The notes beneath the pieces were generated by a model. The model had not been told where the DNA came from and did not search any database. It was given only the letters and a program-made list of their open reading frames with translations. Both the position numbers and the translations under genes were made by a program. Of a stretch of 64,000 nucleotides of DNA, positions 24,712 through 34,062 are shown one piece after another. This DNA comes from Stutzerimonas stutzeri (GTDB taxonomy: Bacteria > Pseudomonadota > Gammaproteobacteria > Pseudomonadales > Pseudomonadaceae), in contig NZ_JAMOHZ010000011.1 of NCBI RefSeq assembly GCF_024448715.1, positions 22,755-86,754 of the forward strand. The letters are read 5' to 3'. Position 1 is the stretch's first letter. Each line of letters opens with the position of its first letter.

Positions 24712-26643
24712 TCACAACTTGAAGCTGCCCATCTGCCGGCTCAGGTCATCAGCCAGGCGGCTCAGCGCCTGACAATCCTCGCGACAACCCTGAACATCGC
24801 TCGCGGTCGCCTGTGCCAGGTCGGCGATCCCCTGAACGTTGTGAGTGATCTCCTCGGTGACGCTGCTCTGTTCTTCGGTCGCAGCCGCAACCTGAGCGTT
24901 CATATCGCTGATCGCTTCAACCTGCTCGGTGATAGCGCGCAACGACTGCCCGGTGCGCTGGCTGGCCTGAACGCCGGCGCCGGTGGCAGCCTGCCCCGCA
25001 TGCATCGAATTCACTGCGTTTTCCGCACCACTCTTGAGGCCCTGAATCATCTGCTGGATCTCGTCGGTCGACGCTTGGGTGCGGCTGGCCAGCGTTCTCA
25101 CCTCATCGGCGACCACCGCAAAGCCTCGCCCCATCTCACCGGCACGTGCGGCCTCAATGGCTGCGTTGAGCGCGAGCAGGTTGGTCTGCTCAGAAATGCT
25201 GCGGATCACTGCCAGCACCTTGTCGATGGATGCCACCTGCTGTGCAAGATCGGTGACCGACTCTGCCGCATGGCCGATCTCGCCTGACATCTTTTCGATG
25301 TGCGCGATGGAGTCTCCCACCACCTTGCGGGCCTGCATCGCTTCATCTTTCGCGCCCTGAGAAGCCTGCGCGGCGCTGCTGGCGTTACGGGCAATCTCCT
25401 GCACCGTCAATCCCATCTCATGCACCGCAGTAGCGACCATGTCAGTCATTTCGTTCTGGCGGCCGGCACGATCTGCAGTGTTGTCGACCACTTCCGCCAC
25501 TTGGCCCACTGCGGTGCGCAGTTGCTGGCTGGTATTCAGCACATCGCCAATCAGCCCGCGCAGGCTACCAATGAAGCGGTTGAAGCCACGCGCGAGATCG
25601 CCTAACTCGTCGCTCCGGCTCTCATCCAAACGACGCGTTAGATCGCCGCCGCCACCGCCGATTTCCACCAGCGCGGTGGTCACCTGACGAATCGGTTTAA
25701 CCAATCCCCGCGCCAGCAGCACCACAAGTCCCAGAAAGAACAGTGCAATACAGGCCCCAAGCAAGCTAATGGTCCACAGGGTGCGCTGTGCCTCGCCGAA
25801 GATCTCGGCCTCAGGAACTTCACTGACCAGAATCCAGTTCAGGCTTTCCAACGGTTGCGCCAGTGCCAGGAAGGTTTCGCCATCGCGCTCGAACCTTACC
25901 GCCTCGTGCTCGCCCGCCAGCAGCCGGCGCGCAGCATCGTCGCCGGTCAGCGCTTTCAGCTCGGCGCGACCGTTATACTCGGTACGCGGATGAACTTTGA
26001 TCTGGCCGCCGGCATCAATCAGATAAACCTCGCCCCGCTCGCCAAACTTAAAGTTACTGATCAACTCGGACATGCTTTTCAGGCTGTAGCCCAGACCGGC
26101 AACGCCTAGTGTCTTGCCATCAGCACTGATACGCTGGTTGATGAACAGCGTGGGCAGACGCGACGCCTTGTCGATATCGATCTCGAAGCGGCGCTCAATG
26201 CCGCCGTCGATCAGACTGTAGAACCAGGCGTCACCTGGTGCACTGCGCTGCAGGGTACGTGAAAGCCCGCTTTCGGAATGATAGTTACCGCTGTCCAGCG
26301 CCACGACAGAAGTAGTCAGAGCATTCTGTTGCGCCTTCACCCCATTCAGATAGCGGGCGATCGCAGCGGCTTGCTCCGTGCTTTCGCCATCACGCAGCCA
26401 CTCCTGCACCAGCGTATTGCCAGCGATCCCGGCAGTAGCGGTAATGGGCGCCGCCAGCGTGCGCTCGATGTCGTTCCGAATCGAGGCGATGTTGGCCGGC
26501 AGAGCCTGGCCAAGCAGATAACGTTCAGCCAACCCGTTGAGCGTCGATGAATAAATCAGGATGACGATCAGAAGGCTAGTGAGCAAAGCCGCTCCCATGC
26601 TGACGATCAATTGCCACTGGATACTGCGTTGCATGAAGGACAT
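24712..26643 (-). CDS. Methyl-accepting chemotaxis protein with double-Cache sensor, candidate purine chemoreceptor
   Basis: A 643-residue chemoreceptor. Transmembrane helix about 10-33, periplasmic sensor about 35-290 of dCache type ([11 protein letters not shown] near 145, [20 protein letters not shown] near 180, [14 protein letters not shown] near 215), second helix about 297-322, HAMP, and a cytoplasmic signalling domain with the hairpin tip [20 protein letters not shown]. The ATG at 26643 has GAGGT upstream; a GTG 12 codons earlier lies inside operator F and is unlikely. Two TTGTNNACAA-like sites precede it, and purine genes surround it, as with the known purine chemoreceptor McpH of P. 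putida. I infer purine taxis; no ligand residues are claimed. Confidence 0.85.
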   Translation of the reverse strand: MSFMQRSIQWQLIVSMGAALLTSLLIVILIYSSTLNGLAERYLLGQALPANIASIRNDIERTLAAPITATAGIAGNTLVQEWLRDGESTEQAAAIARYLNGVKAQQNALTTSVVALDSGNYHSESGLSRTLQRSAPGDAWFYSLIDGGIERRFEIDIDKASRLPTLFINQRISADGKTLGVAGLGYSLKSMSELISNFKFGERGEVYLIDAGGQIKVHPRTEYNGRAELKALTGDDAARRLLAGEHEAVRFERDGETFLALAQPLESLNWILVSEVPEAEIFGEAQRTLWTISLLGACIALFFLGLVVLLARGLVKPIRQVTTALVEIGGGGGDLTRRLDESRSDELGDLARGFNRFIGSLRGLIGDVLNTSQQLRTAVGQVAEVVDNTADRAGRQNEMTDMVATAVHEMGLTVQEIARNASSAAQASQGAKDEAMQARKVVGDSIAHIEKMSGEIGHAAESVTDLAQQVASIDKVLAVIRSISEQTNLLALNAAIEAARAGEMGRGFAVVADEVRTLASRTQASTDEIQQMIQGLKSGAENAVNSMHAGQAATGAGVQASQRTGQSLRAITEQVEAISDMNAQVAAATEEQSSVTEEITHNVQGIADLAQATASDVQGCREDCQALSRLADDLSRQMGSFKL

Positions 26644-26671
26644 GGTACGACCTCGATAGTTCGCTTGATAA

Positions 26672-26681
26672 CTGTACACAA
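26672..26681. promoter_or_regulatory. Purine-regulon operator F (CTGTACACAA)
   Basis: One mismatch to TTGTNNACAA; 29 bases upstream of the chemoreceptor start codon and facing the divergent diguanylate cyclase gene. Confidence 0.5.
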
Positions 26682-26694
26682 TTTACTACAGTCC

Positions 26695-26704
26695 ATGTAT
26701 ACAA
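26695..26704. promoter_or_regulatory. Purine-regulon operator G (ATGTATACAA)
   Basis: One mismatch to TTGTATACAA; centre 23 bases from operator F, about two helical turns, suggesting paired dimers. Confidence 0.5.
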
Positions 26705-26866
26705 ACATCAAACTCCTATTCTTGGTTTTTCTATCGGCCTCGCCAAGAAACTCTTGAGCGACCATTGGGCGGATTCCGTCGCCGTTTTAATAGGCGCCAT
26801 GGCAGGCGCAGCGGATAGAATGTCCCTTCGTAATGTGCCGCCTGACCCGAACGGCCGGAGTAATCG

Positions 26867-28327
26867 ATGCGGCAATTGACCGTGAAGCAAAGCACTCTCC
26901 TCACTCTGCTAGCCCTGATCATCGGGTTGGGCTTCGTGATTACCAGCCTTGCCAGCTACTACGCGTCACGTGAAGCCATCCGCAAGAGCATCATCGGTAC
27001 CGAGCTGCCCTTGACTGCAGATGTCATTTCAGGGGAAATCCAGAAGGATCTGGTCCGTCTGGTGCAGGTCTCCTCTGCCATGGCCGAAGACCCTTTCGTA
27101 ATGGACTGGGTCGATCAGGGCGAACCCAACGCAGCGCTCATCAGCCGCTACTTGCAAGCCATCCGCCAGCGCTATAACACGTCGAACGCCTTCTTCGCCT
27201 CGGCTGGCTCGCAGACCTACTACACCGACGAGGACATCCAGCCGATACAACCGGACGACCCGGCGGATCGATGGTTCTATCGATTCGAGCAAAGCGGCGT
27301 CCCCTGGGAGATCGTCGTCGACGTGAATCGGCTTACGATGTTCATCAACTATCGGGTAACCACGGCCAAGGGTGACTTCCGCGGCGTTGCGGGAGTCGGG
27401 CTGACGCTTGAGCGGGTGGTCGATCTGCTCGATACCTATCAGCGTCGATACCAGCGCAACATCTATTTCGTAGACGCCAGTCACCGCATCGTGATGACCG
27501 GCCGGCAAGGCGGGCCGGACGGGCAGCCGCGTGAAACGGCGTTGAAAGACATCAAGGCCCTGGCAGACCTCAATCGTCAGCTGCCGCAGTTACGTCCGGG
27601 CTCGTTCGACTACCAGAGCGAGGGCGAGCAGCATTTCATCAACATCCGCTACATTCCCGAGCTGAACTGGTTCCTGATGGTCGATAAACAGGAAAGCGGC
27701 GTGATGGCCCCAATGCGGCGGGCGCTCTGGGTGAATCTTCTGATCTGCTTCAGCGTAACCGTTATCGTATTGGGCCTGGTGGGCTCGATCAGCCGACGCT
27801 ATCTGCAGCGCATCGAAGCCATGGCTACCCACGATGCTTTGACCGAACTGCTCAATCGGCACGGTTTCGGCCTTGTCGCCGAGCAGGCCGTGCTCGAAGC
27901 AAGGCGTCAGCGTAGCGACCTTTGCGTGCTGATCCTGGATATCGATCACTTCAAGGCGTTTAACGATACCCATGGCCATCTCGGCGGCGATTTTCTGTTG
28001 CGCAGCTTCGCTAGATTGCTGGCCCGACAGATACGTCAGTCCGACTTGATATCGCGCTGGGGTGGCGAGGAGTTCGTCATCATGTTCAAGGAAACCGATC
28101 TAGCCACTGCATTGGCTCTAGCGGAAAAAATTCGTGCTGCCACGGAGGCCGCAACGTTCGATTTCGAGGGCACACCGTTGCGCGCTACAGTCAGCATAGG
28201 CGCGGCTCAACTGCCACCAGACGGTAACCTGGAGTCTCTGTTAGATGACGCAGACCGGGCGTTGTACCGGGCGAAAAATGGCGGACGTAACCGGGTCTGC
28301 AGCGCAGCGGGTGTTCCCGCCGATTGA
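26867..28327 (+). CDS. Diguanylate cyclase with periplasmic Cache sensor (active GGEEF)
   Basis: A 486-residue inner-membrane signalling protein. Helix about 10-30, periplasmic double-Cache sensor about 35-285 (DRWFYRFEQSG near 138, MFINYRVTTAKGDFRGVAGV near 158), second helix about 287-310, GGDEF domain about 320-480. The catalytic motif is RWGGEEF and the product-inhibition I-site RQSD lies exactly five residues before it, so it should make c-di-GMP and be feedback-inhibited. It is divergent from the Cache chemoreceptor, shares its operators F and G, and its sensor has similar landmarks, which suggests both sense related ligands. Confidence 0.88.
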   Translation: MRQLTVKQSTLLTLLALIIGLGFVITSLASYYASREAIRKSIIGTELPLTADVISGEIQKDLVRLVQVSSAMAEDPFVMDWVDQGEPNAALISRYLQAIRQRYNTSNAFFASAGSQTYYTDEDIQPIQPDDPADRWFYRFEQSGVPWEIVVDVNRLTMFINYRVTTAKGDFRGVAGVGLTLERVVDLLDTYQRRYQRNIYFVDASHRIVMTGRQGGPDGQPRETALKDIKALADLNRQLPQLRPGSFDYQSEGEQHFINIRYIPELNWFLMVDKQESGVMAPMRRALWVNLLICFSVTVIVLGLVGSISRRYLQRIEAMATHDALTELLNRHGFGLVAEQAVLEARRQRSDLCVLILDIDHFKAFNDTHGHLGGDFLLRSFARLLARQIRQSDLISRWGGEEFVIMFKETDLATALALAEKIRAATEAATFDFEGTPLRATVSIGAAQLPPDGNLESLLDDADRALYRAKNGGRNRVCSAAGVPAD

Positions 28328-28333
28328 TCACTC

Positions 28334-29161
28334 CTAATGCTGGACCCCCGACTCTAGCTCCTTGGCCTTCTGTCGCTCGAGAAACTCGATCTTCCACTGC
28401 TCCATGCCGACGTACTCCGAGAACAGGTTTTTCTCGACCTGATGCTTGGCTTTGAGCGTGGAAACGGCAGACTGTTGGTTCTTGAGATAGCGGTCGAAAC
28501 TTTCGATGAGTTCAGGATGATTTAAGCTGGACAGGTTGAAAGTGCTACGTGTGTGCGGCAGGTCAGCATCGAACACTAGCGCTCCCGGCTTGGCGCGCAC
28601 GTTGTTCAGGTAATGCGCCGCCACCACCACGTTGTAGTAGGCGCCATCGCTATCCTTGAGCAGTGCCTGACGCACCATGCGCGGCAAGTTCTCACTACTG
28701 ACCAGCAGGATTTGGTTGGTGGCGACCCGGTCTTCATAGCCCCAGGGCGTCCAGCCATCAACGACCGCCAGCCGCCTGAGCTCATCGATACCCCGCCCTA
28801 CGCGTCGCGGCGCCACCATCACCCCGTCGACATAATTGACCACCGCTTGGCTGTAGTGCAGTCGATGTCCTGCTTTGGCGGGCTCGGACCAGTTGGGGTT
28901 GTCTGGGTATTTGGCATCGACGCGCCCGTCCAGCAACGCAGGCAACAGCTCGTCTGCCGGGAGCACCTTGTACACCAGACGCACGCCGCTATGCGCGGCG
29001 AAACTATCCAGCAGTTCACGGGCGAAGCCCTGGTAGTTGCCCTGCGCGTCGCCGCTGTAGTGCGGCAGAAAAGCCGCTTGTTCGACGCCTATTGTGTAGA
29101 TTTGCTCGGCAGCTACAGGCATTGAAAGCGCCAGCAAGGCGGCCGCAAGAAATTTCTTCAT
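28334..29161 (-). CDS. Orphan periplasmic solute-binding protein (family 3-like)
   Basis: A 275-residue protein with a Sec signal peptide (1-19, KKFLAAALLALSMPVAAE) followed by a type II periplasmic binding fold: YTIGVEQAAFLPHYSGD, GFARELLDSFAAHSGVRLVY, LLPALLDGRVDAKYPDNPNW. AAGGAG lies 6 bases before the ATG. No ABC permease or ATPase gene adjoins it, so it is either an orphan transporter part or a ligand presenter for a sensor. It ends 6 bases from the convergent cyclase gene and starts downstream of operators H and I. Ligand unknown; a purine-pathway compound is inferred from position. Confidence 0.82.
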   Translation of the reverse strand: MKKFLAAALLALSMPVAAEQIYTIGVEQAAFLPHYSGDAQGNYQGFARELLDSFAAHSGVRLVYKVLPADELLPALLDGRVDAKYPDNPNWSEPAKAGHRLHYSQAVVNYVDGVMVAPRRVGRGIDELRRLAVVDGWTPWGYEDRVATNQILLVSSENLPRMVRQALLKDSDGAYYNVVVAAHYLNNVRAKPGALVFDADLPHTRSTFNLSSLNHPELIESFDRYLKNQQSAVSTLKAKHQVEKNLFSEYVGMEQWKIEFLERQKAKELESGVQH

Positions 29162-29290
29162 GTGGAACTCCTTGGAGTGTTGGACGACCCGCTCGGCAGG
29201 CCCGGGATGGCCGGCGGAAACGCGAAAAGCGATCCTATCGGCCCGTTCACACTGCATTGATGGCAATACAGTAGCAGGGTCTTTTCCAGA

Positions 29291-29300
29291 TTGTGTACAA
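29291..29300. promoter_or_regulatory. Purine-regulon operator H (TTGTGTACAA)
   Basis: Exact match to TTGTNNACAA, 130 bases upstream of the binding-protein start and 123 bases before tetR. Confidence 0.6.
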
Positions 29301-29312
29301 AGTTTTACGTAG

Positions 29313-29322
29313 TTGTTCACAG
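29313..29322. promoter_or_regulatory. Purine-regulon operator I (TTGTTCACAG)
   Basis: One mismatch to TTGTNNACAA; its centre is 22 bases from operator H, the same pairing distance as operators F and G. Confidence 0.45.
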
Positions 29323-29422
29323 ACAGGCAGATCGGAGCGCCCGCCTTGAGGCGGTCTGGAGGCCGGTGCTAGCATGCCGCGGCGGGCCACCAGGCTGGGT
29401 GGTCGTGAATTGAACAGGCCCT

Positions 29423-30043
29423 ATGTCCAGTATCCGCGAGCGCAACAAAGAATTGATCCTGCGCGCTGCCAGCGAAGAGTTCGCCGAAAAAGGCTTCGCC
29501 GCCAGCAAGACCAGCGACATCGCCGACCGCGCCGGGCTGCCCAAGCCCAACGTTTATTACTACTTCAAGAGCAAGGAAAACCTCTACCGCGAGGTGCTCG
29601 ACAGCATCGTCGAGCCGCTGTTACAAGCATCCGCTCCTTTCAATCAGCCCGGCGAACCAGCCGATGTGCTACGTGCCTACATCCGCACCAAGATTCGCAT
29701 TTCAAGAGAACACGCCTGCGCGTCTAAGGTTTTCGCCAGCGAGATCATGCATGGCGCTCCCCATCTGCCAGCCGAGCGGGCTGAACAGCTCAACGCCCAG
29801 GCCAGTCACAACGTTGCCTGCATCCAGGGCTGGATCGACCGAGGATTGATGGCGAAGGTCGACCCCAACCACCTGATGTTCAGCATCTGGGCCGCTACCC
29901 AGACCTACGCCGACTTCGATTGGCAAATCTCCACCGTGACGGGTAAGGCCAAACTCGACGATACCGACTACGAAGCCGCCGCCGAGACGATCATTCGGAT
30001 GGTCATCAAGGGTTGCGAGGTAAGAGAAGCGGTCGCGACCTGA
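29423..30043 (+). CDS. TetR-family regulator, RutR-like
   Basis: A 206-residue repressor. Residues 8-55 are the TetR helix-turn-helix (TSDIADRAGLPKPNVYYYFK). The C-terminal domain resembles that of RutR/YcdC: SREHACASKVFASEIMHGAP near 93 and DPNHLMFSIWAATQTYADF near 153 align with the corresponding RutR segments, which bind pyrimidine bases in E. coli. Because TTGAC-N6-GTCAA sites with RutR geometry lie on the xdhA promoter, this protein is a candidate regulator of xanthine dehydrogenase. Effector and target are inferences. It is divergent from the solute-binding protein gene. Confidence 0.83.
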   Translation: MSSIRERNKELILRAASEEFAEKGFAASKTSDIADRAGLPKPNVYYYFKSKENLYREVLDSIVEPLLQASAPFNQPGEPADVLRAYIRTKIRISREHACASKVFASEIMHGAPHLPAERAEQLNAQASHNVACIQGWIDRGLMAKVDPNHLMFSIWAATQTYADFDWQISTVTGKAKLDDTDYEAAAETIIRMVIKGCEVREAVAT

Positions 30044-30216
30044 GGTAGCCCAAGCCAAAGGCATATTACGTGCAATGAGCGATATCGACGGAAGGTTCTG
30101 CAGTCCAGTAGACGTTCTGATAACGTTTTGCCTCATCGGCACGGCTCTGCCTTTGACGTTTCAGCCATGACTACTAATACTTGCGTTGAGCACCGGCCTG
30201 GAAAAAGGAACGTCTT

Positions 30217-32277
30217 TTGACCGAACTGCGCAACAGCCTGTCGCGACAACTGTTACGTATTGTCTTGTTGTCCGCGCTGGCCGTAGGACTGGTGTTGAGC
30301 TGCGCCCAAATCGTTTTCGATGCCTACAAGACTCGACAGCTGATCGATGCTGAAGCGCAGCGAATCCTGCGAATGACCCGCGACCCTTCCACCCAGGCGA
30401 TCTACAGCCTGGACCGAGAGATGGGTGCGCAGGTCATGGAAGGCCTGTTTCAACACGAGTCGATTCGTAAGGCATCGATCGGTCATCCAAGCGATGAAGC
30501 TCTGGCCTACAAATCCCGACCGCTGATGCCGCTGCCTTCGCGCTGGCTGACGGACCCGATATTGGGCCGGGATCAGGCGTTTTCGATCCCGCTGATTGGT
30601 CGCCCTCCTTACAACGAATACTACGGCGATCTGCGTATCACGCTTGACACCGCCCCGTACGGAGCGGAGTTCGTCAAGGACTCGGCAGTAATCTTCGTCA
30701 TTGGCATTCTCCGTGCTCTGGCGCTGGGCCTGCTGCTCTATCTGATCTACGAATGGCTGCTGACGCGACCACTAACCAAACTCATCGAGCACCTGTCACA
30801 CATCAATCCGGACCGCCCCGGCGAGCACACGTTACCGATGCCAAAGGGTCACGAGAAAAACGAACTGGGCCTCTGGGTCGATACCGCCAACGCTCTGCTC
30901 GCTTCTATCGAACACAACATGCAGTTGCGCCATGCCGCCGAAAGCAACCTGCAACGCATGACCCAGTACGATTTTCTCACCGGGCTGCCCAATCGCCAGC
31001 AATTACAGCAGCAGCTCGGCAATATCCTCAGCGAGGCCGGACGGCTGCAACGCCGTGTCGCTGTGCTCTGCCTCGGGCTGGATGATTTCAAAGGTATCAA
31101 CGAACAGTTCAGCTACCAGAACGGCGACCGTATGCTGATTGCGCTGGCTGATCGCTTGCGCAGCCTGAGCGGGCGCGTCGGAGCGCTGGCGCGTCTCGGC
31201 GGCGATCAGTTCGTGCTGGTGCTGTCCGGCTTCGAGCAGCCCTACGAAACTGCGGAACTTGCGCAGCGAGTACTCGATGATCTGGAGCGCCCAATCGACC
31301 TCGACCAGCAGAGCATCCGTTTGCGAGCGACCATCGGCATTACGCTCTATCCGGAAGACGGCGATAGCACGGAAAAGCTGCTGCAAAAAGCCGAGCAGAC
31401 CATGACACTGGCGAAAAACCGCTCGCGCAACCGCTATCAGTTCTACGTGGCGAGCATCGACAGCGAAATGAGAGCGCGCCGCGAGCTGCAAAAGGATCTG
31501 GCAGAAGCTGTTCAGCGCGGCGAGTTCCACCTGGTCTATCAACCGCAGATCGACTATCGCCGCAAACGCATCACCGGCGTCGAGGCGTTGCTGCGCTGGG
31601 CCCACCCGAGCGGCAAGATAGTTCCGCCAGATGTATTCATCCCCCTTGCCGAACAGAACGGCAGCATCATCGCGATCGGTGAGTGGGTCTTGGATCAAGC
31701 CTGCCGACAGTTGAGCGAGTGGCATCAGCAAGGCTTCGATGACCTGCGCATGGCGGTCAATCTTTCCACGGTTCAGCTGCACCACGCCGAATTGCCATTG
31801 ATGGTCAGCAACCTGCTCAGCACCCACCGGCTTCCGCCCGAGACGCTGGAACTCGAAGTGACCGAAACGGGGCTGATGGAAGACATTGGCGCTGCCACCC
31901 GCAACTTGCACAGTCTGCGCCGCTCCGGGGCACTTATCGCCATCGACGATTTCGGCACCGGCTATTCCTCGCTCAGCTACTTGAAAAGCCTGCCCCTGGA
32001 CAAGATCAAGATCGACAAGAGCTTCGTCCGCGACATGGCGTTGGGCGATGGCGATACCACCATCGTTAGCGCCATCATTCAGTTGGGCAAAAGCCTCGGC
32101 ATGCTGGTGATCGCCGAAGGCGTGGAAACCGCCGAGCAGGAACGCTACCTCGTCGACGAAGGCTGCAACGAGGGCCAAGGCTACTTCTATAGCAAACCCC
32201 TGCCTGCGCCCGAGTTGACCGCCCTGCTACGCCAATCTCTGCGTTTCGAGCGCAGACTCAACTCCGAATCATTGTAA
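30217..32277 (+). CDS. bifA: BifA-like c-di-GMP phosphodiesterase (GGDQF-EAL)
   Basis: A 686-residue inner-membrane protein, length and order as in Pseudomonas BifA. Helix about 12-32, periplasmic loop to about 150, helix about 155-178, HAMP-like linker, GGDEF domain about 245-410 with the altered motif RLGGDQF that marks BifA, EAL domain about 430-675 with VEALLRWAHP, DDFGTGYSSLSYLK, KIDKSFVRD and EGVET intact. It should hydrolyse c-di-GMP, favouring swarming and limiting biofilm. Start is TTG with AAGGA 7 bases upstream. Conserved synteny with the lemA-icmP-mexVW block supports the name. Confidence 0.9.
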   Translation: MTELRNSLSRQLLRIVLLSALAVGLVLSCAQIVFDAYKTRQLIDAEAQRILRMTRDPSTQAIYSLDREMGAQVMEGLFQHESIRKASIGHPSDEALAYKSRPLMPLPSRWLTDPILGRDQAFSIPLIGRPPYNEYYGDLRITLDTAPYGAEFVKDSAVIFVIGILRALALGLLLYLIYEWLLTRPLTKLIEHLSHINPDRPGEHTLPMPKGHEKNELGLWVDTANALLASIEHNMQLRHAAESNLQRMTQYDFLTGLPNRQQLQQQLGNILSEAGRLQRRVAVLCLGLDDFKGINEQFSYQNGDRMLIALADRLRSLSGRVGALARLGGDQFVLVLSGFEQPYETAELAQRVLDDLERPIDLDQQSIRLRATIGITLYPEDGDSTEKLLQKAEQTMTLAKNRSRNRYQFYVASIDSEMRARRELQKDLAEAVQRGEFHLVYQPQIDYRRKRITGVEALLRWAHPSGKIVPPDVFIPLAEQNGSIIAIGEWVLDQACRQLSEWHQQGFDDLRMAVNLSTVQLHHAELPLMVSNLLSTHRLPPETLELEVTETGLMEDIGAATRNLHSLRRSGALIAIDDFGTGYSSLSYLKSLPLDKIKIDKSFVRDMALGDGDTTIVSAIIQLGKSLGMLVIAEGVETAEQERYLVDEGCNEGQGYFYSKPLPAPELTALLRQSLRFERRLNSESL

Positions 32278-32291
32278 TTGCGAGCCCCGCC

Positions 32292-32314
32292 GCGCGGCGT
32301 TCGAAGCGCCGCGC
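32292..32314 (+). terminator. GC-rich hairpin after bifA
   Basis: GCGCGGCG, 7-base loop, CGCCGCGC; no T-run, so a weak or structural element only. Confidence 0.35.
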
Positions 32315-32346
32315 ACCCTCCTGCTGCCAAGCCATGAGCGCCACGC

Positions 32347-33033
32347 ATGAAGCGTTTTGTACTGATCGACACCGCCGAAATCCCTGATAGCGGGGGTGCT
32401 CTCTGCCTGTTCGAATATGGGGATGACTTCGTCATCAAAATCAAGGGAGGCAACGGCAATCAGCTGATGAACACCCGTACACACGGTTCCGAGGATGCCC
32501 TTGCCGAGATACCCTGCCGAAAAATCGCGCAGCGTCCGCAGCCACGAGTGTTGATCGGTGGGCTGGGCATGGGCTTCACCCTAGCCTCGGCGCTAAAGCA
32601 TTTGGGCAGCGACGCCGAGGTTCAGGTCGCAGAGCTGGTGCCCGGCGTGATCGAATGGAACCGCGGCCCGCTGGGAGAAAAGGCCGGGATGCCGATCAAC
32701 GACCCGCGCACCCGCATGCTCAACAGCGATATCGCCGATGTTCTTCGGGGCGCGTCTCAGGCTTTCGATGCGATCATGCTCGATGTAGACAACGGCCCAG
32801 AGGGCCTGACTCAACGGAGCAACAGCTGGCTCTACTCAATGGCCGGCCTCGCCGCTTGTGCCCAAGCCCTGCGCCCCAAAGGACTGCTAGCCGTATGGTC
32901 AGCCAGCGCCGATCAAGGGTTTTCGGCCAAGCTGACCAAAGCGGGGTTCAGAGCAGAAGAAGTCCAGGTATTCGCACATGGCAACCGCGGCACCCGTCAC
33001 ACCATCTGGATTGCCGAGAAGCGCGGCGGCTGA
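32347..33033 (+). CDS. Spermidine-synthase-like SAM-dependent methyltransferase fold protein
   Basis: A 228-residue cytoplasmic protein. The nucleotide-binding region RVLIGGLGMGFTLASALKHL near residue 62, the acidic strand QVAELVPGVIEW near 87 and FDAIMLDVDNGPEGLT near 140 fit the spermidine synthase/SpeE-like Rossmann fold. The aminopropyltransferase-specific residues are not all evident, so whether it makes polyamines or methylates something else is open. It follows bifA by 70 bases on the same strand; no regulatory motif seen. Confidence 0.7.
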   Translation: MKRFVLIDTAEIPDSGGALCLFEYGDDFVIKIKGGNGNQLMNTRTHGSEDALAEIPCRKIAQRPQPRVLIGGLGMGFTLASALKHLGSDAEVQVAELVPGVIEWNRGPLGEKAGMPINDPRTRMLNSDIADVLRGASQAFDAIMLDVDNGPEGLTQRSNSWLYSMAGLAACAQALRPKGLLAVWSASADQGFSAKLTKAGFRAEEVQVFAHGNRGTRHTIWIAEKRGG

Positions 33034-33175
33034 TTCTTTGCCAACCGAAGTCCGCAGCCATCGGACGATGTAATCGAATCACTCGCCGCATCATTGTGGC
33101 TGGCTTGATACGGTGCTCTCGAACCCGCCTCGACGCTACTGTCTGTTCGGAGCGTTTCGACTATCGAGCGAGTTA

Positions 33176-34045
33176 TTAGGTCAGCTGTGACGCCAGCACA
33201 ACGGCACCGAAGATGCACAGTACGGCGCCACCGACGGCGTGCCAGCGATAGCGACGCGCGAGTTCTTCCTCACCATGACTCGACAGCACAAACGGCAGGC
33301 TTTCAGCCGGGCGTGCCAGCCGGTGTTGCGCAGGACGAGCACTGGCGAGACGGTGGCGTTCTTCCGCCTCGAGTCCGGCAGCGAGTCGTACCCGGCCCCA
33401 CTCGGCCTGGTCAAGCTGGCCATCGCGATTGTTATCGAAACGTTGCAGCAGCCCGGCGTAATTCTCTTTCCATTCCCGCACTACCTGGCCCTGAGCGGTC
33501 TGGAGGTCGAGGCCTTGCCGGCCGCCCTCTGCGGTACGGAAATCGCCGATGGCATAAAGGGGCTCGTCGGCATGCAGACGCTCCTCGGTATAGCGATATC
33601 GGCGATTGCCATCGAGCCAGGCAAACATTCCACTTCGTGGCTGGCCTCTGGGATGGCGCAGATCGCCGGACCAACGCTCGCGCCGAGCCGGCAGCACATC
33701 GGCACCACGCGGATCAATCAGGCAGTCTCCAGTCGCATCGCACAGACGCAACGGCCTTTCACTGCAGCCCTTTTCGATAATTCGCCAGCTGCTGCGCTTG
33801 CCACTGGAGCGGTATTCCTCAATGCGATAGCGCCACCAGAGACAGGGTTTTTCCGTCAGGGGCGCGAGCATTGCCGGCACGTCGGGAAGGTCACGCAACA
33901 TCCCGGCGAGCTCGACATAACCTTGCGCCGCCGAACGAATCCTAGAAGTCGGCGTATCCAACAAATGGCGCACCTTTGACCAGCGGCTGACCCACAGCCA
34001 GCCACCCGACAGGCACATCACGACGCCCGCGCCGAAAAGCAGCAC
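33176..34045 (-). CDS. GIDE-domain membrane protein with an EF-hand-like loop
   Basis: A 289-residue protein with a membrane helix at each end (about 3-20 and 265-287), enclosing a GIDE-type domain (EKPCLWWRYRIEEY near 65, GDCLIDPRGADVLP near 106). An EF-hand loop, DNNRDGQLDQAEW, stands near residue 205 and has the Asp/Asn/Asp/Glu pattern needed to bind Ca2+. The GTG start is uncertain; the best Shine-Dalgarno, AGGAG, is 10 bases away. It lies 17 bases behind lemA, a pairing often seen for this family. Function unknown, probably envelope-associated. Confidence 0.72.
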   Translation of the reverse strand: MLLFGAGVVMCLSGGWLWVSRWSKVRHLLDTPTSRIRSAAQGYVELAGMLRDLPDVPAMLAPLTEKPCLWWRYRIEEYRSSGKRSSWRIIEKGCSERPLRLCDATGDCLIDPRGADVLPARRERWSGDLRHPRGQPRSGMFAWLDGNRRYRYTEERLHADEPLYAIGDFRTAEGGRQGLDLQTAQGQVVREWKENYAGLLQRFDNNRDGQLDQAEWGRVRLAAGLEAEERHRLASARPAQHRLARPAESLPFVLSSHGEEELARRYRWHAVGGAVLCIFGAVVLASQLT

Positions 34046-34062
34046 CGACCCGATACTCCTGG

